Source: Paenibacillus sp. MZ04-78.2 (lineage in GTDB: Bacteria; Bacillota; Bacilli; Paenibacillales; NBRC-103111). Taken from it: a stretch of DNA of 64,000 nucleotides. The notes under the pieces are model-generated. The model ran no database searches and was not told the DNA's origin. It saw nothing but the letters and a program-made list of their open reading frames with translations. The position numbers and the translations under genes are program-made. The number at the start of each line of letters is the position of its first letter. The stretch's first letter is position 1. The stretch is from the NCBI RefSeq assembly GCF_024213375.1, contig NZ_JANAVJ010000010.1, positions 62,001 to 126,000 of the forward strand, in the 5' to 3' direction. This document shows, piece by piece, positions 23,006 to 38,000 of this stretch.

Positions 23006-26000
23006 ATGAAACAAGAGCTGGCAAACAATCAGATCTTTGATCGCGAGAAGGTGAAGCGGTATCCGTTGACGCAACCGCAGGAGCGTATTTGGTATACGGA
23101 ACTGCTGTATCCAAATCGCAATGCGTCAACGATCATCCTTAACACCAAAATTAATGGGGCTGTGAATACAGATATTTTGAAACAAGCGATCGGTGTCGTC
23201 GTGCAGCGCAACGACTCATTCCGTATTCGCATTGCCAGTGATAACGGCGTCCCTTGGCAGTACATCGTGCCTTATGCCGAAGAGGATCTCGTGATTGGAC
23301 ACTTGGAGATGCCCCAAGAGCAGGCGGCCGAGTGGCTAAAGAGGAATAACGTTGTGCCGTTCAAGCTGCTGCACGCACCGCTGTATCAGTTTACGATTAT
23401 CCGTATCCATGAAGAGGAAATTTGGCTTAGCTTTAGGATGCATCATATCGCCACTGACGGTGTGTCGATGCACCAGGCGGTCGATCAAATGACGGGTTTT
23501 TACCAGGAGCTTGCGAATGGGACCTTCGATGCCGCCAGCAGCTTGAAAGCTAATTCCTACCTTGATTTTATTCAAGCAGAGCAGGAATATGAGCAGTCAG
23601 ACCGGTATCAGAAGGACAAAGCTTATTGGTTAAATAAGTTTAGCGAGTTTCCGGAGACGATTGGGCTCAAAACTTACAATCCCTTAACGCTTAGCACAGC
23701 CGGCAGAAGGGAGGGCGCCGAACTCAGCGAGGAGCTCCACAAGGGGATAAACGCATTTTGCGAGGAGCACCGTATCAGTCTCTTTACTTTCTTTTTATCA
23801 GCCTTATATATTTACGTGCACAAGGTTACACAAGAGCAGGATATTCCGATTGGTACGCTTTATGCAAACCGGACAAGCAAGAAAGAAAAGGATACGATCG
23901 GCATGTTCGTCAGTACGGTAGCGACCCGGGTTCGCGTGGAGCCGGAGACCGAGATGCTGGCCTTTTTGCAAAGCGTTGCGAAAGAGCAATCCTCGATTTT
24001 GCGCTATCAGCGGTATCCGTATAATAAAGTCATTCAAGATTTGCGCGAAACCCGTCGCAGTCAGGATATACAGCGTTTGTTTGGCGGGTCCATTCAATAC
24101 CGGACGTACAGCTTTGCCAAATTTGGCGAATTCACCATGCAGCCGGACAATGATTTTTGCGGCGATATCGTGAACGACTTTGACATTCATATGGTGGATG
24201 AGCTCGACCGGGGAAAAATGATGCTCTATTTCGACTACCGGACAGAGCTGTTCGATGAGCAGGAAGTGGCGCAAATCATTCGTCAATTTCTAGCCGTTGC
24301 GGAGGGCATGATTAAAAGTCCGACGCAGACGATCCAACAGTTGTCTCTCCTAAGCGAAACGGAAAAGGAAACGATTCTTAACGTATTTAACGATACAGCA
24401 GCCGATTATCCAAGCGGACAAAGCATTGCTACGCTTTTTGAAGAACAGGCGGGACGAACGCCAGAGCAGACGGCCGTGGTCTGCGAAGGAAAGGCCTTGA
24501 CCTACAGCGAGTTAAACGAGCGAGCAAACCGGCTGGCCCGCACGATTCGCGCCCTTGGCGTTACGGCGGATGATACGGTTGGAATGATAGCGGAGCGGTC
24601 CACGCAAATGGTCGTCGGCATCTTAGCGATATTAAAAGCCGGAGGCGCTTATGTACCGGTTGATCCGGATTATCCTGAGGAACGCGTGCGTTATCTGCTG
24701 GAAGATTCCGGGGTCAACGTGCTGCTGACCGAGCGGAAGGAGTTAGTTACCGAACACTTTAAAGGAACGATCCTGGATATAAGCAGAAAGGAGGTTTATG
24801 ACGAGGATGGTTCCAACCTGGAACCGGTAAGCGGACCCAACCATTTGGCTTATGTGATTTATACGTCCGGAACAACCGGTAAGCCAAAGGGAGTTATGGT
24901 TGAACAGCGAAATGTAGTCCGATTGGTTAAAAATACCGATTATGCTGCGCTGGATGAAACAACGCGCATCCTGCAAACCGGATCGGTCGTCTTTGACGCG
25001 TCCACGTTTGAAATCTGGGGCGCGCTGCTGAATGGCGGACAGCTTCATTTGGTGAATAAGGACATGATCTTGCATGCGGCCAGCTTGAAGCAGACGATTC
25101 AGGAAAATGGCATTACAACGATGTTCTTGACCACTGCGCTATTTAATCAGCTCACACAGCAGGACAGCCGCCTGTTTGCAAGCTTGGACACACTGCTTGT
25201 CGGGGGCGAGGCGCAGTCCGTGCCGCACATGAACCGCGTGCTTCAGGATAACCCCGGCTTCCGGCTCGTAAACATTTATGGTCCGACGGAAAACACGACC
25301 TTCTCAACGGCGTACGTGATTCCTGCGGAGCGGTCCAATACGGTGCCGATTGGCGGTCCGATCCGCAACTCAACGGCCTATGTTGTCGACAGCGCTATGA
25401 GGCTTCAGCCTGTCGGGGCATGGGGCGAGCTGCTGGTTGGCGGCGATGGGGTGGCCCGTGGCTACTTGAATCAACCGGAGCAAACGGCGGAGAAATTTAT
25501 CGACGGCCCGTTCCGTAAAGGCGAGCGCTGCTACCGGACCGGTGATCTGGTACGCTGGCGGGCGGACGGTACGCTGGAGTATAAGGGACGGATGGATCAG
25601 CAGGTGAAAATCCGTGGATACCGCATTGAGCTTGGCGAGATTGAGGAGCATCTTCTGCAAGTGGAGGCGGTACAGGAAGCGGTGATCATCGCGCGCGAGG
25701 ATGAAAACGGACAAAAGCAGCTGTGCGCTTATTATGTGGCAGAACGCGAGCTTGGTGCCAATGAGGTCAGAAGCGCGCTGTCCCAGGAGCTGCCGGGTTA
25801 CATGGTGCCGTCGTACTTTGTACAGGTTGAACAGATGCCGCTTACGCCAAATGGGAAAGTGGACCGCCGGGCACTTCCCGCTCCGGAGGGCAGCCTTCAA
25901 ACAGGTGCGGAGTATGTGGCGCCACGTACCGCCGTCGAGCAGGCGCTTGTCTCGGTCTGGCAGTCTATTCTTGGCGTGAAGAATGTCGGTGTGCTGGATA

Positions 26001-29000
26001 ATTTCTTTGAGCTGGGTGGCGATTCGATCAAAGCGATCCAGGTTTCTTCACGATTGCTTCAAGCCGGGTATAAGCTGGAAATGAGAGAGATGTTCCAATA
26101 TCCGACCGTGGCGGAGTTGAGCAGATATGTACAAGAAGCCAGCCGGATTGCCGATCAAGGCGAGGTTTGCGGACTTGTTACGCATACCCCGATCCAGCTC
26201 TGGTATTTAGACCAGAACCCGGCTGAACCACATCACTTTAACCAGGCGTTTCTGCTTTACCGGAAAGCGGGCTTTGAGGAAGCTGCGCTTCGCTCGGCGG
26301 TGGAGGCCATCGTCAAGCATCACGATGCCCTTCGCATTGTGCTCCGCAAGACAGAGAACGGCGTTCATGAAACCTGGAATCGCGGTGCAGACGGGGAAGG
26401 CAGCGGACTGTACGGGCTGGAGATCTGCGACTTTACGCAAGTGGAGCATGTAGCTGAAGCGATTGAAACGCAAGCAAACGCGATTCAAAGCAGTATCCAG
26501 CTTCATGACGGGCCACTGGTTAAGCTGGGCCTATTCCGCTGCGCAGATGGGGACCACTTGCTGATGGCCATTCACCACTGGGTTGTGGACGGCATATCGT
26601 GGCGCATATTGCTTGAGGATTTGACAGCGGGCTACGAGCAGGCACTCAGCGGTTCTGTGACGATCAAGCTTCCGCAAAAAACCGACTCGTTCCAAACGTG
26701 GGCTGACAAGCTGCTCGCCCATGCCGACAGCCCTGCTATGGAGCGCGAACGCCAGTATTGGCTGGAGTCGGGCGCTACCGGATTCCTCCCGCTGCCCAAG
26801 GACTTTGCCGACGCCGGGACGCCGACGGTTGGCAGGAGCGAGGTTGTATCGGTCCGCTGGACCCAAGAGGAAACCGAACGGCTGCTGAAGCAAGCGAACC
26901 GCGCTTATAATACAGAAATCAACGATCTGCTGCTTACTGCGCTCGGCATAGCCGTCCAGGATTGGACCGGGCATAACCGGATTGCGGTCAATCTGGAGGG
27001 GCACGGACGTGAGCCAATCCTTTCGGATGTGGATGTAACCCGTACCGTAGGCTGGTTTACAAGCCAGTTCCCGGTCGTGCTTGAAATGGGAAGCAGTGAA
27101 AAGGAAAAGAACATTTCGTACCTTATCCGCACGGTGAAGGAAGGTCTGCGCCGGATTCCTCACCGGGGCATCGGATTTGGCATACTGAAATACTTGTCGT
27201 CTATGAACAATGGGGAACAAGTGTTTGTTCAAGAGCCGGAGCTTAGCTTTAACTATTTGGGCCAATTCGATCAGGACTTGGAGCAAAGCGGCTTGAGCTT
27301 ATCCCCGCACCCAACCGGCGAATTGGTTAGCGGGCAGACGGTCATGAGGTACCCGGTTGACGTGAACAGCATGATCGTTGGCGGGGAACTGGAGATGACG
27401 ATCCACTATGATACGGAAGCGTTCCGGGCAGATACCATCAAACGGTTGGCAGGGCTTCTGCAAACGAGCTTGCGTGAAGTGCTGGACCATTGCACGTCCA
27501 AGGAACAGCCGGAACTGACGCCAAGCGACCTGCAAATGAAAGGGCTTTCTCTGGCGCAGCTTGAGCAAATTACGGAGTTGATGCGCCATGTCGGCGAGCT
27601 GGAGGATGTGTTTGCCCTGACGCCGCTGCAGAAGGGCATGCTGTTCCACAGCTTAATGGACCGGCAAGCCGGCTCGTACTTTGAGCAATTGACACTGGAT
27701 CTGGAAGGAAGCTTCCGGGTGGAGGCATTCCGCCGCGGCTTTGAGCTGCTTGTGCAAAGACACCAGGTTCTGCGTGCCAATTATTTGACTTCGCTGACTG
27801 ACGAGCCGATTCAGGTGGTCATCCGCCATAAACCGGTCGACTTCAGCTACGAGGATCTGCGCCCGCTTGAAGCGGATGAGCGGTTGGCATACGCCGAAAG
27901 CTTCCTCCGCCAGGATAAAAAACGGGGCTTCGATCTTGAGCAGGGCGCGTTAATGCGCGTTTCCGTACTGCAAACCGGCGATCAGTCGTACCGCATGGTA
28001 TGGAGCTTCCATCATATTTTGATGGACGGCTGGTGCTTATCGCTCATGTTAGGCGAGGTGTTCGAGAGCTACCACGCTTATCTTAGCTCGAAGCAACCGA
28101 AGCTTGCCCCTGTTACGCCTTTCAGCCGGTATTTTGATTGGCTGGAAAAGCAGGACGACCAGGAAGCGAAGCAATTCTGGTCCCAGTATTTGTCCGGTTA
28201 TGAGCAGATGACGTTACTCCCTCGATCGGACTCTGGGGATGACGCAAGCGGATTTGCACCCGTTAAGCAAACCTTCTTGCTGAACCGAGAATTGACCGAG
28301 AAGTTGAACCGTGTGGCCAAGCAGCACCAGGTCACCTTATACACGTTGATACAAACGGCATGGGGCGTCATCCTGCAAAATTACAACAACAGTCCCGATG
28401 TCGTGTTCGGCAGCGTCGTGTCGGGCCGTCCGGCGGAAATTCCAGGCGTGGAGAGCATCGTCGGCCTGTTCATCAATACGATACCGGTCCGTCTTCAAAC
28501 GGTGCCGGGCGAAAGCTTCGCCCAGGCGATGATCCGCAGCCAGGAGCAGACCTTGAAAACGCAAAGCTATGATACGTATCCGCTCTTTGAGATCCAGAAG
28601 CTGACGGAACAGAAGCAGGATTTAATCAACCATATTATTGTGTTTGAAAACTATCCGATGGAAGAGCAAGCTGAGCAACTGCTAATGAAGGGCGGCGGCG
28701 AAAGCGGATTTGCGATTTCGAACGTCGTGATGTCCGAGCAAACGACCTATGATTTCAACATGATTGTCATGCCGGGCGACGAGCTTCGCTTCCAGTTTGA
28801 ATATAACGCGAACGCCTTTGATTTGACTGAAATTGAGCAAATGCAGCACCATTTCGTGCATGCGCTGGAGCAGATTGCAGCGAACCCTGCTATTCCGGTG
28901 GACAAGCTGGAGCTGGTAACCGGGCAGGAGAAGGAGTTGCTGCTGCATGGCTTCAACGACACGGCCGCGGAGTATCCCCAGGAGCGGACGATTCATGAGT

Positions 29001-32000
29001 TGTTCGAGGAGCAGGCGGCCCGCACGCCGGAGCGGACAGCAGTGCTGTTCGAGGACGAGCGGCTGACGTACCGCGAACTGAACGAGCGGGCGAACCGCCT
29101 GGCGCGGACGCTGCGCGCTGAAGGCGTAGGCGCGGATGTGCCTGTAGCGATCATGGTTGAGCGCTCGCTGGAGATGATTGTCGGCATCTACGCGATTCTG
29201 AAGGCGGGCGGCGCTTACGTGCCCATCGATCCGGAGTATCCGGCGGAGCGTATCCGCTATATCGTCGAAGATTCGGGGGCATGGTTGCTGCTGACGCAAA
29301 GCCGCTTCCTGGACCGCGTGCCGGCGGAGCTGGAAGGCCGAGTTCTTGATTTGAACGAGGGGGCGGTTTACGCCGAAGATGCGACGAATCTGCCGCTTGG
29401 TGCCGGTCCGCGCGACATGGCTTACGTTATCTATACGTCGGGCTCGACCGGCAAACCGAAAGGCGCGGCGATCGAGCATCATTCCGTACTCAACCGTATC
29501 CTGTGGATGCATGAGCGCTACCCGATTGGCGAGGCGGACGTTATTCTGCAAAAAACGACCTTTACGTTCGACGTGTCGGTGTGGGAGCTGTTCTGGTGGG
29601 CCATGGCCGGCTCAAGCGTCTGCCTGTTGACACCGGGCGGAGAGAAAAACCCAGAGCTTATTTTGCAGGCGATCAGCCGTTATGGCGTGACCACGATGCA
29701 CTTTGTACCGGCCATGCTTCATGCGTTCATGGATTACGCGGAGCAGCAGCCGAAGCCAACGGTCACGGAACAAACGTCCAGCCTGCGCCATGTATTCGCC
29801 AGTGGAGAGGCGCTGCCGCCGCAGCACGTGGCCCGCTTCCAAGAAGCGATTGGCCGGGTGAACCGGACGCGGCTGATCAATCTGTACGGACCGACGGAAG
29901 CAACGGTGGACGTGTCGTACTTCGATTGCGAGCCGGATGAGTCCTATGCGGTGATTCCAATCGGCAAGCCGGTGCACAATACACGGCTGTATATCTTGAA
30001 GGAAGGCACGGAGCAGTTGCAGCCGGTCGGTGTGGCTGGCGAGCTGTGCATCGCCGGGGTGCAGGTGGCAAGAGGCTACTTAAACCGTCCGGAATTAACG
30101 GCGGAGAAGTTTACGGCTGATCCATTTGTGGCAGGCGAGCGGATGTACCGGAGCGGAGACCTGGCCAGATGGCTGCCCGATGGGAACATCGAGTATCTGG
30201 GCCGGATCGACCATCAGGTGAAAATCCGCGGTTACCGAATTGAGCTGGGCGAGCTGGAAACCGAGCTGCTCCGCATCGACTCGGTGCTGGAATCGGTCGT
30301 CGTGGCCCGCGAGGACGGCCAAGGCCAGAAGCTGCTGTGCGCCTACTATGTGGCGACAAAAGAGCTGACGGCGGGCGAGCTGCGCGAGGCGCTATCGAAA
30401 GAGCTGCCAAGCTACATGGTGCCTACGTACTTTACCCAGGTTGAACGGATGCCGCTTTCCGCTAACGGCAAGATCGACCGCAAGTCGCTTCCTGCGCCGG
30501 AAGCAAGCGTGCAGTCAGGCGAGGCCTATGCCGCACCGCGTACGCCAGTGGAGCGTGCGCTCGCGAATATCCTGCAGACGGTGCTCGGCTTGAGGACGGT
30601 CGGCATTCACGACAATTTCTTTGATTTGGGCGGCGATTCCATCAAGTCGATCCAGGTGGCGTCCCGCATGATGCAAGCCGGCTATAAGCTGGAGATGAAA
30701 GATATTTTCAAATATCCGACCATCGCTTCGTTGAGCGCTCATGTCCGTATAGCCGTCCGGCTTGCGGATCAAGGGGAGGTAACGGGTGAGGCGCCGCTAA
30801 CCCCGGTTCAGCGCTGGTTCTTTGAGCATAATCCGTCTCAGCCGCAGCATTTTAACCAGTCGTTCATGATCTACCGTCCGGATCGTTTTGAAGAAGGGGC
30901 CTTGCGCCAGACGTTCCATAAGCTGGCTGAGCATCATGACGCGCTGCGCCTGGTTGTCCAAGATAGCGGAAGCGGCTATCAAGTCCGGTACCGTGCCGTC
31001 ACGGAGGGCGAACTGCTTGACCTTGCAGTCATCGATCTGCAGGACAGAAAGATGGACGATTCCTTAAACCATTGGATCGAGGAGAAGGCGACGGAAATTC
31101 AAGGCTCCATCGATCTAAACGCCGGACCGTTCGTCAAGCTGGGACTGTTCCGTTGCGCGGATGGCGACCACCTGTTGATCGCGGTGCACCATTTGGCTAT
31201 TGATGTGGTGTCATGGCGTATCTTGTTTGAAGATTTCATGACGGGATACGAGCAGGCGTCAAAAGGTGAAGCGATCCGGCTGCCGCTGAAGACAGACTCG
31301 TTCCAAGCTTGGGCCCAGGGACTCGAACAATACACGGACAGCCCGGCTCTGGACAGCGAAAGGGCCTACTGGCAGCAGATCGAACAGGCATCCTGCCGTC
31401 CGCTGCCTAAGGATTATGCGTACGAACGCCCGCAGCTGCAGGACAGCGAGCTGATTACGCTAAATTGGACGCCTGAGGAAACCGTACAACTGCTGAAACA
31501 GGCGCACCGCGCTTATAACACGGAAATGAACGACTTGCTGCTCACGGCGCTCGGTATCGCTATTCAGCGCTGGAGCGGCCTGGAGGATGTGCTGGTTAGT
31601 CTGGAAGGGCACGGACGCGAGCCGATTATTCCGGACCTGGACATGACACGCACTGTCGGCTGGTTTACGAGCGTGTACCCGGTGCTGCTGTCGCAAGGAG
31701 CCGATATGACGCTGCGCGAGCGGATCAAGCGGACCAAAGAGCAGCTTCACGCCATACCGGATAAAGGTATCGGCTACGGCCTTCTAAGGTATCTATCACG
31801 GAAGCAGGAAGCTCCGGCGCTGCGGGCCGAGCCTGAAATCAGCTTCAACTATTTGGGACAGCTTGATCAGGACTTCCAGCAGCATGATATTCGCTTGTCT
31901 CCGTTTGCCGGCGGAATGACGGCGAGCGCTGATATAGCGCTGCGCTTTGCGCTTGATTTGAACAGCTTAGTCGTAGACGGGGCTTTGCAGCTCGCGATTA

Positions 32001-35000
32001 GGTACAGCGCTAAGCAGTACCGCAGGGAAACGGTGGAGCAGCTCGCTGGCCATCTCCATGCCAGCCTGCAGGAAGTGATTGCGCATTGCGTTTCGAAGGA
32101 TCGCACCGAGCTGACGCCAAGCGATGTGTCCTTGAAAGGCGTAACGATTGAGGAATTGGAGCGGCTTATGCTGCAAACGGCGGCTATTGGCGAGATCGAG
32201 AACGTGTACAACTTGACGCCAATGCAAAAAGGCATCTTGTTCCACGGCCTGCTGGAAGCCGGCTCCGGGGCGTATTTTGAAGAGACGTCGTTCGATTTGA
32301 AGGGCGAGTTCGAGCCGGGAGCATTCGCTCAAAGTCTCGACTTGCTGGTGCAGCGCCATGAAGCCCTGCGCACGAACTTCTTCACAGCGTGGAAGGAAAA
32401 CCCTGTCCAGGTCGTATTCCGCAGCAAACGCGGCACACGGGTCTTCGAGGATCTTAGCGGGTTCAGCGCCGAGGAACGTGAAGCGGAAATCGCGCGGTTT
32501 AAGCGCGAGGATCGGGAGAAAGGCTTTGATCTCGCCCGTGATCCGCTGCTGCGCATCGCGATTTTGCGTACCGGCCCTCAAGAGCACCATATGATCTGGA
32601 GCTTCCACCATATCATCATGGACGGCTGGTGCCTCTCGATTGTGGCACAGGAAGTGTTCGAAGCTTACTTTGCGCTGGTCAGGGGCAAGCAGCCTGAGCT
32701 ATCCGAGGTATGGGCGTACAGCTCTTACATCGAATGGCTGGAGCGGCAAAACACGCAAGAAGCGTCCGCTTATTGGAGCAGCTACCTGGCAGGTTACGAA
32801 GAGCAAACCTTGCTGCCTGTTGGCAAGCCGGGGAACTCGGAGGACGTATCCGGGTATCGCGCGCAGCGTTACGAGTGTGAGCTTGGAAGCGAGTTGACAA
32901 AACGGATTCATCAGACGGCCAAAGCGCATCAAGTTACGATCAACACATTGATCCAAGCCGCATGGGGAATCGTGATTCAACGGTACAACGGAACGGATGA
33001 TGCGGTATTCGGCAGCGTGGTGTCGGGACGTCCTGCAGAAATTCCGGGTGTGGAGCGGATGATCGGATTATTCATCAACACGATTCCCGTCCGCATCCGC
33101 TGCGCAGGGGAGGAAAGCTTTGCTGACGTCATGAAGCGGGCGCAGGAGCAGGCGATTGCCTCCAATGCCTACGAAACGTTCCCGCTGTATGAAATCCAGA
33201 CATTGACGGAGCAGAAGCAGGATCTGATTCGTCATATCGTGATCTTTGAAAACTATCCGGTGGATGAAAAGATGGAGCAGCTTGGCGGAGAGCATTCCGC
33301 GCTTCGATTGTCCGGCATTCAAAGTATGGAGCAAACGAACTATGATTTAAACCTTGTTGTGCTGCCGGGCGAATCGATGAAGCTTTACATTGGTTATAAC
33401 GCAGCCGCATTTGAGTCGAAAGCGATCAAACGGATTCAGGCGCACCTGACTTACCTGCTGGAGCAGGTCGTGGCAAACCCGGATATCCGCATTCACGAGA
33501 TGGAGCTGGTGAGCGGGGTGGAGAAGGAGCAGATTTTGCATGCGTTCAACGACACCGCGATCAACTCGCCTCGCGAGAAGACGATCTACCAGTTACTGGA
33601 GGAACAAACGGAGCGGAGGCCGGAGCAGGTTGCTGTCTACTGCGAAGGCCAGCGGCTGACGTACCGCGAGCTGAACGAGCGGGCCAACCGCCTCGCCCGC
33701 ACGCTGCGCAGCGCTGGGGTGCAGCGCGACCGGTTCGTCGGCCTGATGGTCGAGCGCTCGCTGGAGATGATCGTCGGCGTGTTCGCGATCCTCAAAGCCG
33801 GCGGCGCGTATGTGCCAATCGATCCGGAGTATCCGGAAGACCGCATCCGTTACATGCTGGAGGATTCGGGCGCGAAGCTGCTGCTGACGCAGGAACGCCT
33901 TCGCGAGCGCATCGCCGCCGACCTGAAGGATGTTACGGTGCTTGCGGCGGACGATGAGGCGAACTACGATGCCGACGGCTCGAACCTGGAGCCGGTATCC
34001 GGCGCGGACGACTTGGCCTATGTCATCTACACCTCGGGTACAACCGGCAAGCCGAAGGGCGTCATGCTGGAGCATCACGGGCTGACGAACCTGAAAGCTT
34101 ATTACGACCACACGCTGCGTATCGGCGTAGAGGACCGCGTGTTGCTGTTCGCCAGCCTGTCGTTTGACGCGGCCTGCTGGGAGATCTTCCAGGCGCTGTT
34201 CTGCGGCGCGACCTTGTACGTGCCGACGAAGGATACGATTCTGAACTATCAGTTGTTTGAAACGTATATGGCGGAACATCAAATTACGGTCGCAGCCCTG
34301 CCGCCAACGTATGCGGTGTATCTGGAGCCGGAGCATATGCCAAGCCTGCGCATTCTGTTCACAGTGGGTTCCGCCTCGTCGCCGGAGTTGGTGCAGAAGT
34401 GGAAGGACAAGGTGGCGTACTACAACGGGTACGGTCCGACGGAAAACTCGGTAGCGACGTCGATCTGGCTGGTCTCGGAAGATCCGGAGGCAGGCAGGCT
34501 GGTTTCGATCGGGCGGCCGGTGCCCAATCACCGGGTATACATCGTGGACACGCACGGGCATCTATTGCCGGCAGGCGTGGCAGGCGAGCTGTGCGTAGCC
34601 GGTGCGGGTCTGGCCAGAGGCTACTTGGATCGTCCGGAGCTGACGGCGGAGGTATTCGTGACCAGCCGCTTCAGCGGAGAGCGGATGTACCGGACGGGCG
34701 ACCTGGCGAGATGGCTGCCGGACGGGCGGCTTGAATATTTGGGCCGGATCGACCACCAGGTGAAAATCCGCGGTTACCGGATCGAGCTGGGCGAGATCGA
34801 AGCGAAGCTCCTGCAGGTGGAAGCGGTGCAGGAAGTGCTCGTAATCGCGCGGGAAGACGGCCAAGGCCAGCAGCAGCTCTGCGCGTACTACGTGGCAAGC
34901 GAGGAATTGGCGGCAAGCGAACTGCGCCAAGTTCTGAGCGAGAAACTGCCAAGCTACATGGTGCCGGCGCACTTCGTGCAGCTGGAAGCGATGCCGCTGA

Positions 35001-38000
35001 CGCCGAACGACAAGATCGACCGCAAGGTGCTGCCTGAACCGGACGTCAGCGGGCAAACTGGCGCAGATTACGCGCCGCCGCGCACGCTAGTGGAACGTTC
35101 CGTGGCAGCCATCTGGCAGGGCGTGCTTGGAGCGAGCGCGGTCGGCATCCACGATAATTTCTTCGAGCTGGGAGGCGACTCGATCAAGTCGATCCAAGTG
35201 TCCTCCCGCTTGCTGCAGCAAGGCTATAAGCTGGAAATGAAGGATTTGTTCGCGTATCCGACTATCGCAGGGCTCAGTCCTTATGTCCAGACAACAGTCG
35301 CCAAGGCCGATCAAGGAGCGGTAACTGGAGAGGCTCGGCTAACACCGATTCAGCACTGGTTCTTCGAGCAAAATTTTGCCGAGCCGCACTACTTTAACCA
35401 AGCCTTGCTGCTCCATCGGGCAGAGGGCTTTGAGGAAGCGGCGCTCCGTCAAGCCTTCGCGAAGCTGGTCGAGCATCACGACGCGCTTCGTATGGTATAC
35501 AAAGCGGCCCCGGACGGCTTCACCGCCTGGAACCGGGATGTGCATGAAGGCAAGCCGCTTGAGCTGAGCTTGTTCGATTACCGGGATGCGGATCATGCCC
35601 GCGAGCTGGTGGAATCGAAAGCATGCGAGCTGCAGGCCGGTATCGATTTGCAGGAAGGACCGCTCCTGAAGCTTGGTCTGTTCCGCTGTGCGGATGGAGA
35701 TCATCTCCTGATCGCGATTCATCATCTCGTGATCGACGGTGTATCGTGGCGCATTTTGTTCGAGGATTTGAAGACGGCTTACGACCAGGCTGTTCAAGGC
35801 GAAACGATCCGGCTGCCACATAAGACCGATTCGTTCCGGACATGGAGCGAAGAGCTGCGGAAGGCGGCAGCTAGCGACGAATTGCAGCGGGAGTTGGCGT
35901 ACTGGCGTGACCTGGATAAAGTGGAGACGGCTGTACTGCCGAAGGAAGACGGACAGGACGGCGGACTCACGCTTGCCGACAGCGGAACGGTGACGGTAGA
36001 ATGGTCAGCCGAAGCAACCGAGCAGCTGTTGAAGCAAGCAAACCGCGCCTATAACACGAATGTGAACGATCTGCTGCTTGCCGCTCTCGGCCTTGCCGTT
36101 CAGGATTGGACCGGACAAGAGAGGCTGTTGATCAGCTTGGAAGGCCATGGCCGCGAGGCTGATGCCATCGGCTTGGAGCTGGATCTGTCGCGGACGATCG
36201 GCTGGTTCACAAGCCAGTATCCGGTGCTGTTAACGGTGGAAGGCAGCCAGGCGCTTGGCAAACAGATCAAACAGGTGAAGGAAGATCTTCGTCGCATCCC
36301 GCGCAAAGGTATCGGCTACGGCATCCTGCGGTACGTATCGGAGCTTCCGGAGGCCGAACGTCTGCGGCAAGAACCGGAGATCAGCTTCAACTATTTGGGC
36401 CAATTCGATGAAGATTTGCAGAACGGTGCTTTCGGGTTTTCCCCGTATTCGAGCGGACAGTCTGTGAGCGAACAAACGGCGCTGCAGCATGCGCTCACCT
36501 TCAACGGCATGGTATCGGGCGGCCGGCTGACGATGACGCTGTTGTACAACGCCAAGGCCTTCCGTCTGGAAACCATCGAGCATGTAGCTCAACTGCTGCA
36601 TGACCGTCTGGTCGAGGTGCTGGAGCACTGCGTGACGAAAAAGCAGGCCGAACTGACGCCAAGCGACGTGCAGCGGAAAGGCTTGACCATCGACGAACTG
36701 GAGGAACTCATCCGGCAAGCCGAGCAAACGGGCGAAGTGGAGAATGTGTATGCGCTCACGCCGATGCAGAAAGGCATGCTCTTTCACAGCCTGCTTGAGC
36801 CTAAATCGGGAGCTTACTTCCAGCAAGCCGCTTTTGAGTTGGTCGGACGCTTTGATGTCGGAGCTTTTGCCCAAAGCCTAGAGCTGCTGGTACAGCGGCA
36901 TACGGTGCTGCGCACGAATATGGTCAACGATTCGAGGCAGGAGCCGCTGCAAATGGTGTACAGGTCAAAAGCAAGCGAGTTTTATTTTGAGGATGTGCGT
37001 GATCTTGGCGATGCCGATCAAAGGGCTTATGTCGCCGCCTTTGCCGCCAAGGACCGAGTCAGAGGCTTTGATCTCGCAGCGGATGCGCTGATGCGGATCG
37101 GGATTCTCCAAACGGGAGATACGGAGTATTCGTTCGTGTGGAGCTTCCATCACATCGTGATGGACGGCTGGTGCATATCCTTGCTGTACCAGGAAGTGTT
37201 CGGCGCTTACTTTGCTATCCACCAAAAGCGCGAGGTCAAGCTGCCGCAGGTCACACCTTACGTCCGTTACATGGAATGGCTGGATAAGCAGGATGCAGGC
37301 CAAGCTGCGGCTTATTGGAAGGAGTATTTGTCCGGGTATGAGCAGCATACGGATTTACCGAACCGTAAGACGGCCGATGTCAAGCAGCGTTATGAGCTGG
37401 AAAAAGTGTCGCGCTTAACCGGCAAGCCGCTCAGCGCAGCCCTGCAGCGGACAGCCAAGGCGCATCAGGTCACCATCAATACGTTGCTGCAAACCGCCTG
37501 GGGCATTGCGCTGCAGCGCTACAACAACAGCACCGATGTCGTATTCGGCAGCGTTGTATCGGGCCGTCCGGCAGACATTCCGGGCGTAGAGGGGATCATC
37601 GGGCTGTTCATCAACACCATTCCGGTGCGTGTCCAAAGCGAGGCCGGCGAGAGCTTTGCCCACATGCTGAAACGGGGCCAGGCGCAGGCTATCGAGTCGA
37701 ACGATTACGATACGTATCCGCTCTACGAAATTCAGGCGCATACGGTACAAAAGCAGGATTTGATCAGCCATCTTCTGATCTTTGAAAATTATCCGCTGGA
37801 TGAAGAAATCGAACGGATTGGAGAACGCGGGTCGGATGCTTTCGAAATCCGCAACGCCCGGATGAACGAGCAGACGAATTATGACTTCACCGTTACGATC
37901 ATACCTGGCGCGGATATCAGGATCGACTTCGGCTACAATGCGGTTATCTATGATCGCGAGGATGCCAAGCGGATACAGGAACACTTTATTCATCTGCTGG

